Both the position numbers and the translations under genes were made by a program. A DNA stretch of 64,000 bases from Paracoccus liaowanqingii (GTDB lineage: Bacteria; Pseudomonadota; Alphaproteobacteria; Rhodobacterales; Rhodobacteraceae): positions 970,501 through 1,034,500 of the forward strand of contig NZ_CP038439.1 of NCBI RefSeq assembly GCF_004683865.2, given 5' to 3'. Position 1 is the first letter of the stretch. Every line of letters begins with the position of its first letter. Below the pieces are notes generated by a model. The model was not told the DNA's origin. It searched no databases and worked only from the letters and a program-made list of their open reading frames with translations. Shown piece by piece: positions 27,947 through 37,648 of this stretch.

Positions 27947-29293
27947 CTACGTGTAGTGCTGCGCCAGCCAGCGCTCCAACCAATGGATCGAGTAGTTGCC
28001 CGACTGGATGTCCGGCTCGGCCAAGAGGTCGCGGAAGAGCGGCACGGTCGTGTCGACCCCGTCCACGATCAGCTCGCCAAGCGCGCGGGACAGGCGGGCC
28101 AGCGCCTCGTCGCGGTCGCGGCCATGCACGATCAGCTTGCCGATCAGGCTGTCGTAATAGGGCGGGATCGCATAGCCCTGGTACAGCGCGGAATCCATCC
28201 GCACGCCCAGGCCGCCCGGCGCGTGATACTGGGTGATCCGCCCGGGGCAGGGCGAGAAGCCCGGCACCTTTTCGGCGTTGATCCGCACCTCGATCGAGTG
28301 GCCGTTGATGACCAGATCCTCCTGGTGGAACTCCATCGGCAGGCCGGCGGCGACGCGGATCTGCTGGCGGACCAGGTCCACGCCGAAGATCGCCTCGGTC
28401 ACCGGATGTTCGACCTGAAGGCGGGTGTTCATCTCGATGAAGTAGAACTCGCCGTCCTCGAACAGGAACTCGATCGTGCCGGCGCCGGAATAGCCGATCT
28501 TGGCCACCGCGTCCGCGCAGACCTTGCCGATGCGGGCGCGCTGCTCGGGCGTGATGGCGGGGCCGGGGGCCTCCTCCAGCACCTTCTGGTGGCGGCGCTG
28601 CAGCGAGCAGTCGCGCTCTCCCAGATGCACCGCGCGGCCCTTGCCGTCACCGAAGACCTGGATCTCGATATGGCGGGGACGCTGCAGGTACTTTTCCAGA
28701 TAGACGTCGGGATTGCCGAAGGCCGCCTTGGCCTCGGCCCGGGCCGAGCGGAAGGCGACGTCGAGGCCGGTCTCGTCCAGCGCGACCTTCATGCCGCGCC
28801 CGCCGCCGCCGGCGGTGGCCTTGACGATGACCGGATAGCCGATCTCGGCCGCGACGCGGAAGGCCTCGTCCACGTCGTTCACGCCGCCCTCGCTGCCGGG
28901 CACGCAGGGCACGCCGAGCGCCTTCATGGTGTCCTTGGCGGTGATCTTGTCGCCCATGATGCGGATATGTTCCGCGCGGGGGCCGATGAAGGTGATGTCG
29001 TGGTCTTCCAGCATCTGCACGAAGCCGGCATTCTCGGACAGGAAGCCGTAGCCCGGATGGATCGCCTGCGCGCCGGTGATCTCGCAGGCCGAGATCAGCG
29101 CGGGCATCGACAGGTAGGACAGCGCGGAGGAGGGCGGACCGATGCAGATCGATTCGTCGGCCATGCGCACATGCATCGCGTCGGCATCGGCGGTGGAATG
29201 GACCGCGACCGAGGCGATGCCCATCTCGCGGCAGGCCCGGATCACGCGCAGCGCGATCTCGCCCCGGTTGGCGATGAGGATCTTGTCGAACAT
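27947..29293 (-). CDS. accC: Biotin carboxylase subunit of acetyl-CoA carboxylase
   Basis: Carboxylates the biotin of AccB using ATP and bicarbonate, the first half-reaction of fatty acid synthesis. 448 residues with an ATP-grasp fold: N-terminal [19 protein letters not shown], the glycine-rich loop [40 protein letters not shown] and [11 protein letters not shown]. The start follows the accB stop by 4 bases. Standard length. Confidence 0.97.
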   Translation of the reverse strand: MFDKILIANRGEIALRVIRACREMGIASVAVHSTADADAMHVRMADESICIGPPSSALSYLSMPALISACEITGAQAIHPGYGFLSENAGFVQMLEDHDITFIGPRAEHIRIMGDKITAKDTMKALGVPCVPGSEGGVNDVDEAFRVAAEIGYPVIVKATAGGGGRGMKVALDETGLDVAFRSARAEAKAAFGNPDVYLEKYLQRPRHIEIQVFGDGKGRAVHLGERDCSLQRRHQKVLEEAPGPAITPEQRARIGKVCADAVAKIGYSGAGTIEFLFEDGEFYFIEMNTRLQVEHPVTEAIFGVDLVRQQIRVAAGLPMEFHQEDLVINGHSIEVRINAEKVPGFSPCPGRITQYHAPGGLGVRMDSALYQGYAIPPYYDSLIGKLIVHGRDRDEALARLSRALGELIVDGVDTTVPLFRDLLAEPDIQSGNYSIHWLERWLAQHYT

Positions 29294-29297
29294 GGGA

Positions 29298-29810
29298 TCA
29301 CTCGACGATCATCAGGGGAGTGCCGAATTCGACCGGGATGCCGTCCTCGATCAGGATGCGCTTGACCGTGCCCGCCCGGGGGGCGGGGATGTGGTTCATG
29401 GTCTTCATCGCCTCGACGATCATCAGCGTGTCGCCCTCGGCCACGGTCTGGCCCACGGCCACGAAGGGGGCGGTGCCGGGCTCGGCGGACAGATAGGCCG
29501 TGCCCACCATGGGCGAGGTCACCGCGCCGGGCAGGCTGGCGGGATCCTGGGCGCCCGCCGGGGCCGCGACGGTCAGCGAGGTCGAGGGGCCGGGGGCGGG
29601 CTGGAAGGACGAGGTCTGCTGCTGGGGGGCCTGGGCATAGACGACCTGCTTGCCCTGCTTGGACAGGCTGACCGTCAGGCGGTCGTGCTCGCCGTATTCC
29701 CGCTTGACCTGGATCTCGGACAGCTCGCTGGCATTCAGCAGTTCGGCCAGCGACCGGATGAAGGCCACGTCGCCCTCGTGATGATTGTCATGGGTGGAAT
29801 CGTTGCTCAT
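29298..29810 (-). CDS. accB: Biotin carboxyl carrier protein of acetyl-CoA carboxylase
   Basis: Carries the carboxyl group on biotin between AccC and the transferase. 170 residues. The N-terminal domain is acidic, then comes a Pro/Gln/Ala-rich linker (about 60-92), then the biotinyl domain with Lys136 in EAMKTMN. The start at 29810 has GAGG at a suitable distance; an ATG five codons upstream lacks a good site. First gene of accB-accC-aat; its promoter must lie in the 129-base gap to hisE. Confidence 0.95.
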   Translation of the reverse strand: MSNDSTHDNHHEGDVAFIRSLAELLNASELSEIQVKREYGEHDRLTVSLSKQGKQVVYAQAPQQQTSSFQPAPGPSTSLTVAAPAGAQDPASLPGAVTSPMVGTAYLSAEPGTAPFVAVGQTVAEGDTLMIVEAMKTMNHIPAPRAGTVKRILIEDGIPVEFGTPLMIVE

Positions 29811-29882
29811 GCCGTCCTCTGCCATCTTCTGGTCTGGCCGCGCCCTGCGCGGCGATTGCAGGGCTTATAGCCCTTGTGGCCG

Positions 29883-29938
29883 CCCGAGGGGAAGGGTTCC
29901 GGGGCGGGCAGGGGCAAATTGCCTGCCGCCCCTCGGGT
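29883..29938 (-). terminator. Large GC-rich dyad between hisE and accB
   Basis: Outer arms CCCGAGGGG and CCCCTCGGG enclose a second imperfect pair (GGCGGGCAGG with CCTGCCGCC, one bulge) around GGCAAATT. It begins two bases after the hisE stop. There is no long T-run, so termination is inferred from position and stem strength only. Confidence 0.4.
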
Positions 29939-29939
29939 G

Positions 29940-30256
29940 TCAGCCCGTGTCGCGCGCCGCCTTTTCGGCCAGGCCCGACACGCCCTCGCGGCGGGCCAGC
30001 TCGGCCTCGACATCCGCCAGGGTCACGTCGCGGGCGGCCAGCATCACCAGAAGGTGAAAGATCACGTCCGCCGCCTCGGAGGTCAGGCGGGCGCGGTCGC
30101 CCTTGACGGCCTCGATGATCGCCTCGACGGCCTCCTCGCCGAACTTCTCGGCGCATTTCTCGGGGCCCTTGGCGAGGAGCTTCGCGGTCCAGCTGCCGTC
30201 GGGATCGGCGGACTTGCGGGCCTCGATCGTGGCGGCGAGGCGGTGCAGGGGGTCAT
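29940..30256 (-). CDS. hisE: Phosphoribosyl-ATP pyrophosphatase, start region frameshifted
   Basis: Second step of histidine synthesis. From [13 protein letters not shown] to the stop, 102 residues are intact and match His[29 protein letters not shown], then the metal-binding [14 protein letters not shown]. The ATG at 30256 overlaps the hisF stop as ATGA, as expected for coupled genes, but after it a run of five C (30248-30252 on the plus strand as G) puts the reading in the wrong frame. With six C it would read M-T-P-L-H-R-L and join the HisE frame. Read as given, the frame has no ATG, GTG or TTG near its start, only CTG 30248. A homopolymer error is the simplest reading. Confidence 0.82.
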
Positions 30257-31014
30257 GTCAGCCTCATCGGGATGCCGGCGGCGGCCATGTGGGCCTTGGC
30301 CTCGGCGATGGTATGGGTGCCGAAATGGAAGATGCTGGCCGCCAGCACGGCGCTGGCATGGCCCTCGGTCACGCCCTCGACCAGATGGTCCAGCGTGCCG
30401 ACCCCGCCCGAGGCGATGACCGGCACGTTCACCGCATCGGCGATGGCGCGGGTCAGGGGCAGGTTGAAGCCCGAGCGGGTGCCGTCGCGGTCCATGGACG
30501 TCAGCAGGATCTCTCCGGCGCCCTTCGCCTCGACGATGCGGGCGAAGTCGACGGCGTCGATGCCGGTGGGCTTGCGCCCGCCATGGGTGAAGATCTCCCA
30601 CCGGCCCGGCGCCACGGTCTTGGCGTCGATGGCCACGACGATGCACTGGCTGCCGAAGCGGTCGGCGGCAGCGGCCACCACATCGGGATCGGCCACGGCG
30701 GCCGAGTTGAAGCTGACCTTGTCGGCCCCGGCCAGCAGCAGCGCGCGCACGTCCAGATGGCTGCGCACCCCGCCGCCCACGGTCAGCGGCACGAAGCACT
30801 GTTCGGCCGTGCGGGTCACCAGATCGAACATGGTGCCGCGGTTCTCGTGGGTGGCGTGGATGTCGAGAAAGCAGATCTCGTCGGCGCCGGCGGCGTCATA
30901 GGCGCGCGCGGCCTCGACCGGGTCGCCGGCGTCGATCAGGTCGACGAAGTTGACGCCCTTGACCACGCGGCCATCGGCCACGTCGAGGCAGGGGATGATG
31001 CGGGTCTTGAGCAT
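30253..31014 (-). CDS. hisF: Imidazole glycerol phosphate synthase cyclase subunit
   Basis: Cyclises PRFAR with ammonia from HisH to imidazole glycerol phosphate and AICAR. 253 residues, a (beta/alpha)8 barrel with catalytic Asp11 (PCLDV) and the second aspartate in [14 protein letters not shown] and [13 protein letters not shown] bind the phosphates. The start at 31014 gives the standard N-terminus [12 protein letters not shown]. hisH is not adjacent. hisE overlaps its 3' end. It is separated from hisA by 133 bases containing an intergenic repeat. Confidence 0.96.
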   Translation of the reverse strand: MLKTRIIPCLDVADGRVVKGVNFVDLIDAGDPVEAARAYDAAGADEICFLDIHATHENRGTMFDLVTRTAEQCFVPLTVGGGVRSHLDVRALLLAGADKVSFNSAAVADPDVVAAAADRFGSQCIVVAIDAKTVAPGRWEIFTHGGRKPTGIDAVDFARIVEAKGAGEILLTSMDRDGTRSGFNLPLTRAIADAVNVPVIASGGVGTLDHLVEGVTEGHASAVLAASIFHFGTHTIAEAKAHMAAAGIPMRLT

Positions 31015-31069
31015 CGGGGATGCGCCTTTGGCTGGGGCTGTCCGGCAGGGGTCTAGCGCAGAGCGGGCG

Positions 31070-31146
31070 GCAGGGCCAGAGGGGGGCCAGCCCCCCATCG
31101 CGCGAAGGGCGCGATCCCCCCGGGATATTTGTGCCAAGATGAAAGG
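31070..31146 (+). repeat. Intergenic repeat copy B
   Basis: A G-run/C-run dyad (31080-31096), a second stem ATCGCGC-GAAGG-GCGCGAT (31099-31117), then CCCCCCGGGATATTT, GTGCCAAGATGAA up to the hisA stop. Orientation is plus, against the direction of hisA and hisF, unlike copies A, C and D, which follow the gene they terminate. Confidence 0.7.
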
Positions 31147-31147
31147 G

Positions 31148-31864
31148 TCAGGCGAGGGTTCGAAGCGCCTCGCGCAGGTCGAGGGCGCCGTCGTAGAGCG
31201 CGCGGCCCGAGATGGCGCCGGCGATGATCCGCGTGTCGGCCAGGGCCTTGAGGTCCTTCAGCGAGGAGACGCCGCCCGAGGCGATCACCGGGATGGTGAC
31301 GGCGCGGGCCAAAGCCTCGGTGGCCGAGATGTTGGGGCCGCCCATCGCGCCGTCGCGGTCGATGTCGGTGTAGATGATCGCGGCGACCCCGGCATCCTGG
31401 AAGCGGCGGGCCAGGTCTGTGGCGTCGATGTCGGTCTCGGTCGCCCAGCCCCGGGTGGCCACGCGGCCCTTGCGGGCGTCGATGCCCACCGCGATGCGGC
31501 CCGGGAAGGCCTCGGCGGCGTCGCGCACGAGGTCCGGGTTCTCGACGGCGACGGTGCCCAGGATCACGCGGGTCAGGCCGCGGTCCAACCAGGCGTCGAT
31601 CGTGGCCATGTCGCGGATGCCGCCGCCCAGCTGGGTGGGAATGGTGGTGGCGGCCAGGATCGCCTCGACGGCGGCGGCGTTCACGGGCTTGCCCTCGAAG
31701 GCGCCGTTCAGGTCGACCAGGTGCAGCCATTCGGCGCCGGCGTCCTGGAAGGCGCGGGCCTGCGCGGCCGGGTCGGTGCCGAAGACGGTCGCGGCCTGCA
31801 TGTCGCCGCGCAGGAGGCGCACGCAATTGCCGTCCTTGAGGTCGATGGCGGGGTAGAGGATCAT
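31148..31864 (-). CDS. hisA: ProFAR isomerase (1-(5-phosphoribosyl)-5-[(5-phosphoribosylamino)methylideneamino]imidazole-4-carboxamide isomerase)
   Basis: Fourth step of histidine synthesis. 238 residues, a (beta/alpha)8 barrel paralogous to HisF. Catalytic Asp8 is in [30 protein letters not shown] and [13 protein letters not shown] are present. The start at 31864 gives the usual MILYPAIDL opening. Upstream the next gene is divergent, so hisB and hisH are not clustered here. Downstream lies repeat copy B and then hisF. Confidence 0.96.
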   Translation of the reverse strand: MILYPAIDLKDGNCVRLLRGDMQAATVFGTDPAAQARAFQDAGAEWLHLVDLNGAFEGKPVNAAAVEAILAATTIPTQLGGGIRDMATIDAWLDRGLTRVILGTVAVENPDLVRDAAEAFPGRIAVGIDARKGRVATRGWATETDIDATDLARRFQDAGVAAIIYTDIDRDGAMGGPNISATEALARAVTIPVIASGGVSSLKDLKALADTRIIAGAISGRALYDGALDLREALRTLA

Positions 31865-32003
31865 GGCGCGGCTCCGGAGGTCCTGGGGGTCGGCCCCCCT
31901 TTGCCACGGGGGGGCCGGGCACGGCAAGGGGCGGACCTGACGTCACGCTTGCCCGCCTGGCCCGCGCCCGCGCAATCTGGCCCCATCCTGAGGAGGAGAG
32001 AAC

Positions 32004-32387
32004 ATGCGTCACGTCATTCTGGCCGCCGGGCTGCTGCTGTCTGCGGGGGCCGCCGCCGCCGACCCGATCGAGGGGCTGTGGCAGACCCAGCCCGACGAGG
32101 GGGCCTTTGCCCATGTCACCGTGGCCCCCTGCGGCGGGGCGTTCTGCGGCACGATCGCGCGCACCTTCCGCGACGGGGCCGAATATGCCTCGCCGAATGT
32201 GGGGCGGCAGATCGTCATTGACATGGCGCCGCAGGGCAGCGGCGATTACACGGGCCGCGTCTGGCGTCCGTCGAACGACAAGGTCTATGCCGGCAAGGCC
32301 GCGGTGGCGGGCGACCGCATGAGCCTGTCGGGCTGCATCGCGGGCGGGCTTCTGTGCAGCAGCCAGACCTGGGTGCGGCTGCCCTGA
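32004..32387 (+). CDS. DUF2147 family exported protein
   Basis: A 127-residue protein with a signal peptide (cleavage near AGAAAA-DP). The mature part fits DUF2147: DPIEGLWQTQPDEGAFAHVTVAPC, then FCGTIARTF, and the closing LSGCIAGGLLCSSQTWVRL with paired cysteines. Family function is unknown, likely periplasmic. GAGGAGAG lies just upstream of ATG 32004. A strong terminator follows, so it is monocistronic. Confidence 0.83.
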   Translation: MRHVILAAGLLLSAGAAAADPIEGLWQTQPDEGAFAHVTVAPCGGAFCGTIARTFRDGAEYASPNVGRQIVIDMAPQGSGDYTGRVWRPSNDKVYAGKAAVAGDRMSLSGCIAGGLLCSSQTWVRLP

Positions 32388-32406
32388 GGGCGACAGAAGC
32401 GTGATC

Positions 32407-32441
32407 GGGCCCGGGCGAACCCCGCCCGGGCCCTTGCGTTT
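32407..32441 (+). terminator. Strong hairpin terminator after the DUF2147 gene
   Basis: GGGCCCGGGCG-AACCC-CGCCCGGGCCC, an 11-bp perfect stem (32407-32433), followed by TTGCGTTT. It lies 20 bases past the stop. Confidence 0.75.
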
Positions 32442-32473
32442 CCCCGGTCACATCAGACCGAAAGGACCGCGAC

Positions 32474-33292
32474 ATGCCGATGATCTCCGCGCCGGATGGC
32501 ACCCCGCTTTACGTCAAGGACTGGGGCGAGGGGCGCCCGGTGGTCCTGATCCATGGCTGGCCGCTGACTGCCGACAGCTGGGAGGTGCAGGCCCTGGGTC
32601 TGGCCGAGGCCGGGTACCGGGTCGTCAGCTATGACCGCCGGGGTTTCGGCCGGTCGGGGCAGCCCTGGTCGGGCTATGACTATGACACGATGGCGGGCGA
32701 CCTGGCCGCGGTGATCGAGGAGCTGGATCTGACGGATGCGGCCCTCGTGGGCTTTTCGATGGGCGGCGGCGAGGTTGCGCGGTATTTCTCGGGCGCAGAC
32801 GCGGGCCGGGTGTCCAGGGCGGCGTTCATCTCGTCCGTAGCACCGGGGCTGCTGCAATCGGAGACCAATCCCGACGGTGCGCCGGCCTCGCTGTTCGAGG
32901 AGATGCGCGCGGGTCTGCGCAAGGACCGCCCGGCCTTCCTGGCGGATTTCTTCAAGCAGTTCTACGGGCAGGGCGTGTTCAGCGGCGGGGTCAGCCAGGC
33001 CGTACTGGACTGGACGCAGGGCATGGCGCTGATGGCCAGCCCGCGCGCCACGCTGGAATGCGTGACGGCCTTCGGGATGACCGACTTCACCGCCGATGTG
33101 GCACGGATCACGGTGCCGACGCTGGTGGTCCACGGGACCGCCGACAAGATCGTGCCCATCGACGCCACCGCCCGCCGCATGGCCACGCTGGTCCCGCAGG
33201 CGCAGCTGATCGAATATGACGGCGCGCCGCATGGTCTGGGCGCCACGCATGCCGAGCGGCTGCTGGACGACCTGAAGGCGTTCCTGGCCTGA
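32474..33292 (+). CDS. Alpha/beta hydrolase, chloroperoxidase-like
   Basis: A 272-residue cytoplasmic alpha/beta hydrolase of the cofactor-free haloperoxidase/esterase group. The oxyanion motif HGWPL is near residue 27. The nucleophile is Ser95 in GFSMGGGE; the acid Asp224 is in VVHGTADKIVP; the catalytic His253 is in GAPHGL. SYDRRGFGRSGQPW is typical of the group. The true substrate (an ester or lactone) is unknown. Monocistronic between a terminator and the convergent sqdB. Confidence 0.87.
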   Translation: MPMISAPDGTPLYVKDWGEGRPVVLIHGWPLTADSWEVQALGLAEAGYRVVSYDRRGFGRSGQPWSGYDYDTMAGDLAAVIEELDLTDAALVGFSMGGGEVARYFSGADAGRVSRAAFISSVAPGLLQSETNPDGAPASLFEEMRAGLRKDRPAFLADFFKQFYGQGVFSGGVSQAVLDWTQGMALMASPRATLECVTAFGMTDFTADVARITVPTLVVHGTADKIVPIDATARRMATLVPQAQLIEYDGAPHGLGATHAERLLDDLKAFLA

Positions 33293-33342
33293 GGACCGGA
33301 GGGGCGCGCGGGTCGGACCTGCGCACCCCTTCGTCACATGGT

Positions 33343-34518
<1,176 letters not shown>

Positions 34519-34632
34519 GCGATGCCTTGTGACCAGCAGATCCAAATTCATTCGGATCAATATCCGGCCCAAGGCCCGCAGGCCAGCCCCGCTGCGGGGA
34601 CCGACACCGAACCGTCACGCGACCGGCGGCAT

Positions 34633-35310
34633 TCAGCCGGCGAGGCTGTCGCGCACCCGGGCCATGTTGGCCATGTGGTTCGAGATGGCGTCCTCGATGT
34701 CGTCGAAGAAGGTCAGCTTGCCGTCCTCCAGCACCGCCCCGGCATCACAGGTCTTGCGCAGCATGCCGATCGAGTGGGACACCACGATGGCGCCCGAATG
34801 GGTCATGCGTTCGTTGAAGACCCGGTTCGACTTGGCCTTGAAGGCCGCGTCCCCCACGGCCGAGACCTCGTCGACCAGATAGGTGTCGAAGGGCACGGCC
34901 ATGGACAGCCCGAAGGCCAGCCGCGACCGCATCCCCGAGGAATAGGTGCGGATGGGCAGCTTGAAATGGTCGCCCAGCTCCGCGAAATCCTGCACGAAAT
35001 ACAGCAGCTCGTCGGTATCGACGCCGTAGACGCGGGCAACGAAGCGGCAGTTCTGCTCTCCGGTCAGTTCCCCGTTGAACGAGCCCGCGAAGCCCACCGG
35101 CCAGCTGATCGTGCCGGTGGACAGGATCTTGCCCGACGAGGGCAGCATCGCGCCCGAGATCATCCGCAACAGCGACGACTTTCCCGCCCCGTTGCGCCCC
35201 AGAAGCGCGATCGACATGCCCGAGGGGAAGGTCGCGGTGATGTCGTCGGCCACCACCTTGCGCTTGCCGTTCAGCTTGTAGGTCTTGGACAGGTTCTGCA
35301 GATGGATCAT
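34633..35310 (-). CDS. kpsT: Capsule/polysaccharide exporter ATPase, KpsT-like
   Basis: ATPase of an ABC-2 exporter for capsular or related polysaccharide. 225 residues. Walker A is GRNGAGKS (38-45), the signature is YSSGMRSR, Walker B is TYLVDEVSAVGD, and the switch histidine is in VVSHS. Length and the DEVSAVGD motif match the KpsT/CtrD/WzT family and not longer O-antigen Wzt proteins, as no C-terminal carbohydrate domain follows. The ATG overlaps the stop of the upstream KpsE-like gene (ATGA). Confidence 0.9.
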   Translation of the reverse strand: MIHLQNLSKTYKLNGKRKVVADDITATFPSGMSIALLGRNGAGKSSLLRMISGAMLPSSGKILSTGTISWPVGFAGSFNGELTGEQNCRFVARVYGVDTDELLYFVQDFAELGDHFKLPIRTYSSGMRSRLAFGLSMAVPFDTYLVDEVSAVGDAAFKAKSNRVFNERMTHSGAIVVSHSIGMLRKTCDAGAVLEDGKLTFFDDIEDAISNHMANMARVRDSLAG

Positions 35311-36656
35311 CGCCGGTCGCGCAGGCTGTAGAAGATCAGGCTGCCGATGATCCAGAACACCATCAGGAACCCCGCGATCATCAGCATCAGCTTTTCGCGC
35401 TCGGGGAACTCGGCCTCCTGCGCCAGGGTCGGGCGGATATAGGGGGCGAGGTAGCGCGACTGGCGCACGGCCTCGGCGCGGGCCGATTCGAAGCTGGCCA
35501 GGGCCGCGGCATAGCTGGTTTCCGCGAACTGGCGGTCGGCGGCCAGGATCTCGTACTGGCCCACCACCTCGGACAGGGCCACCTCGCCGCCGGTCGAGCC
35601 GAACTTCTGCCGCTCGGCATCGATCTGCTCGCGGATGACCTGGATGCGCAGCTCGGTCTGGCTGATGCGCGGATCCTCGGGCTGGGCATTGGCCTGCAGC
35701 AGGCCAAGCCCGACCAGCTGTTCGGCCAGCTGCTGCTGCAGCGAGGTGACGACACCGATCTGGCCCTGCACGTCGGCCACCGGATCGACCAGCTGATAGA
35801 GGTTGCGGAACTCGGTCACCGACTGGCGCGCCTCGCGCAGCATGTCCTGCGCGCGTTCCAGTTCCGCCCGGGCATAGCGCAGGGCATCCTCGCGGGCGAT
35901 GTCGTTCAGCTGGTTGATCAGGATGCCGCCCTCGTCGAGGATGGCGTTCGAGATGTCCTGCGCGTCCTGCGGCACGAAGGCCAGGATGCGCAGGTCGATC
36001 ATGCCGTTGTCGTAATGGATGCGGACCTTGCGCTCCCATTCGTCGACCAGATCCTCCAGCGCGGCGCCGCCCTGATAGCCGAAGATCGGATCGCCGGGCG
36101 CCTTGGACCAGACCTCGCGCAGATCGATCCGGGCATTGACCCGCTCGACCAGGTCGCGGCTCTGGATGAACTTGTAGAGGATGTCGGTGTCGCTGGTCGA
36201 ACTGGAGGTGACCCCCACCAGCGAGCCCAGCCCCCCCAGCACGTCGGTTGCGCCGGGCGAGGATTCGCTGCGCACCGAAAATCCGACATAGGAGGCATAC
36301 TGGTCCGAGGCCCGGCCATAGACATACCAGCCGCTGAGCAGGATCGGCAGGATCACGACCAGGAAGAAGCTGGCGGCCATGCCGTAGTGGCGCGGCTTCA
36401 GCGCCGCCGGGCTGGCGGGCGGCAGGACGGGCTGGGCCAGCGCCGCCTCGATCCGGGCTTCCATCTCGGGATTCGGACGCCGCTGCCGCTGCGCGCGCCG
36501 CCAGGGCTTGGCGGCGGGAGGGGCGGCAGGCGCCTCGGCCTTGGCCTCGGGAGCGGTCTGGGGCGTCCCGTGGCCTTCGGGCGGCGCCGGCGTCGCGGCT
36601 GCGCGGTCGGCGGCCGGCACGGTGCCGAGGCCTGTCTTGGGATCGATGGCCGACAT
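35307..36656 (-). CDS. kpsE: Polysaccharide export periplasmic-spanning protein, KpsE/CtrB-like
   Basis: Polysaccharide co-polymerase-type inner-membrane protein that links the exporter to the outer-membrane channel. 449 residues. The cytoplasmic N-terminal tail of about 90 residues is rich in Ala and Pro. TM1 is at about 93-113 (FFLVVILPILLSGWYVYG). A long periplasmic region follows, with a coiled-coil (about 250-390, ARAELERAQDMLREARQSV). TM2 is at about 425-445 (LMLMIAGFLMVFWIIGSLIFY). This order is that of KpsE, CtrB and BexC. Translationally coupled to kpsT; divergent from the permease gene. Confidence 0.87.
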   Translation of the reverse strand: MSAIDPKTGLGTVPAADRAAATPAPPEGHGTPQTAPEAKAEAPAAPPAAKPWRRAQRQRRPNPEMEARIEAALAQPVLPPASPAALKPRHYGMAASFFLVVILPILLSGWYVYGRASDQYASYVGFSVRSESSPGATDVLGGLGSLVGVTSSSTSDTDILYKFIQSRDLVERVNARIDLREVWSKAPGDPIFGYQGGAALEDLVDEWERKVRIHYDNGMIDLRILAFVPQDAQDISNAILDEGGILINQLNDIAREDALRYARAELERAQDMLREARQSVTEFRNLYQLVDPVADVQGQIGVVTSLQQQLAEQLVGLGLLQANAQPEDPRISQTELRIQVIREQIDAERQKFGSTGGEVALSEVVGQYEILAADRQFAETSYAAALASFESARAEAVRQSRYLAPYIRPTLAQEAEFPEREKLMLMIAGFLMVFWIIGSLIFYSLRDRR

Positions 36657-36677
36657 GCGTTTACCCCGCCTGTCATG

Positions 36678-36706
36678 TTGAACTTGTGGCGGTCCTCATA
36701 CATAAG
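36678..36706 (+). promoter_or_regulatory. Candidate sigma-70 promoter of kpsM
   Basis: TTGAAC, a 17-base spacer, CATAAG: four of six matches in each hexamer with ideal spacing, in the 126-base divergent gap. Found by eye only. Confidence 0.35.
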
Positions 36707-36782
36707 CGCGGGGAACTATTCCAGCACCGATCCTGTGCCAGGTTCGTGAGGCATCGCACAGGCGTCCCGGCAAGGCCCGACC

Positions 36783-37643
36783 ATGACCCAGTCCCCTTCT
36801 GCACCCCCTCCTGCCGCGCCGCTGCCGCAGGCCCGCCCCGTCTCCGGCCCGCGGCTCCTCAAGGAGGTGCGCAAGCATCGCCGCTTTGCCAGCCTGCGCG
36901 CCATCGGGGCGCTTGTCCTGCGCGAGATGCAGACCAGCCACGGGCGCCAGTCGGGGGGCTATTTCTGGGCCATCGCCGAGCCCGCGGGCGGGATCGTGCT
37001 GCTGACGATCATCTTCTCCCTCGCCTTCCGCGAGCCGCCCATCGGCACCAGCTTTCCCCTGTTCTACGCGACCGGGATGGTGCCCTTCCTGGGCTATCTG
37101 GACATGTCGGGCAAGGTGGCGGGGGCCGTGCGCTATTCCGCGGCGCTGCTGGCCTATCCGGCGGTGACCTTCATGGACGCGCTGCTGGCGCGGATCGCCT
37201 TCAACTCGATGACGCAGATCATGGTCGCCACGGTCATCTTCGTCACCATCTTCGTGACCGGGGACACCCGCACCGATCCCCAGATCGACCTGATCGCCCT
37301 CTCGATCGCGATGATGCTGGTGACGGCCTCGGGCGTGGGGGCGATGAACTGCTTCATGTTCGCGGCCTTCAGCTGGTGGCAGCCGCTGTGGTCGATCCTC
37401 ATGCGGCCGTTCTTCCTGCTGTCCTGCATCTTCTTCATGTTCGACGACGTGCCCCAGCCCTATCAGGACTGGCTGTGGTGGAACCCCCTGATCCACATCA
37501 TCGGCCAGATGCGCGGTGCCTTCTATCCCGGCTATGGTGGCGACTATGTCAGCCATGCCTATGTCTTCGGGCTGGGGCTTGCGCTGTTCGCCCTGGGTCT
37601 GGCGCTGCTGGCGCGCTATCACCGCGACCTGCAGAACAGCTGA
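36783..37643 (+). CDS. kpsM: Capsule/polysaccharide exporter permease, KpsM-like
   Basis: Membrane subunit of the ABC-2 polysaccharide exporter. 286 residues. The Pro/Ala-rich N-terminal tail is followed by LREMQTSHGRQSGGYFWAIAEP, the conserved amphipathic entry of KpsM/CtrC proteins, then six hydrophobic helices and the YNPLIH-like WWNPLIHIIGQMRGAFYPGY segment. It is transcribed away from kpsE-kpsT, though all three should form one complex. ATG 36783 is the first reasonable start; the ribosome site is weak. Confidence 0.88.
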   Translation: MTQSPSAPPPAAPLPQARPVSGPRLLKEVRKHRRFASLRAIGALVLREMQTSHGRQSGGYFWAIAEPAGGIVLLTIIFSLAFREPPIGTSFPLFYATGMVPFLGYLDMSGKVAGAVRYSAALLAYPAVTFMDALLARIAFNSMTQIMVATVIFVTIFVTGDTRTDPQIDLIALSIAMMLVTASGVGAMNCFMFAAFSWWQPLWSILMRPFFLLSCIFFMFDDVPQPYQDWLWWNPLIHIIGQMRGAFYPGYGGDYVSHAYVFGLGLALFALGLALLARYHRDLQNS

Positions 37644-37648
37644 GCCGA

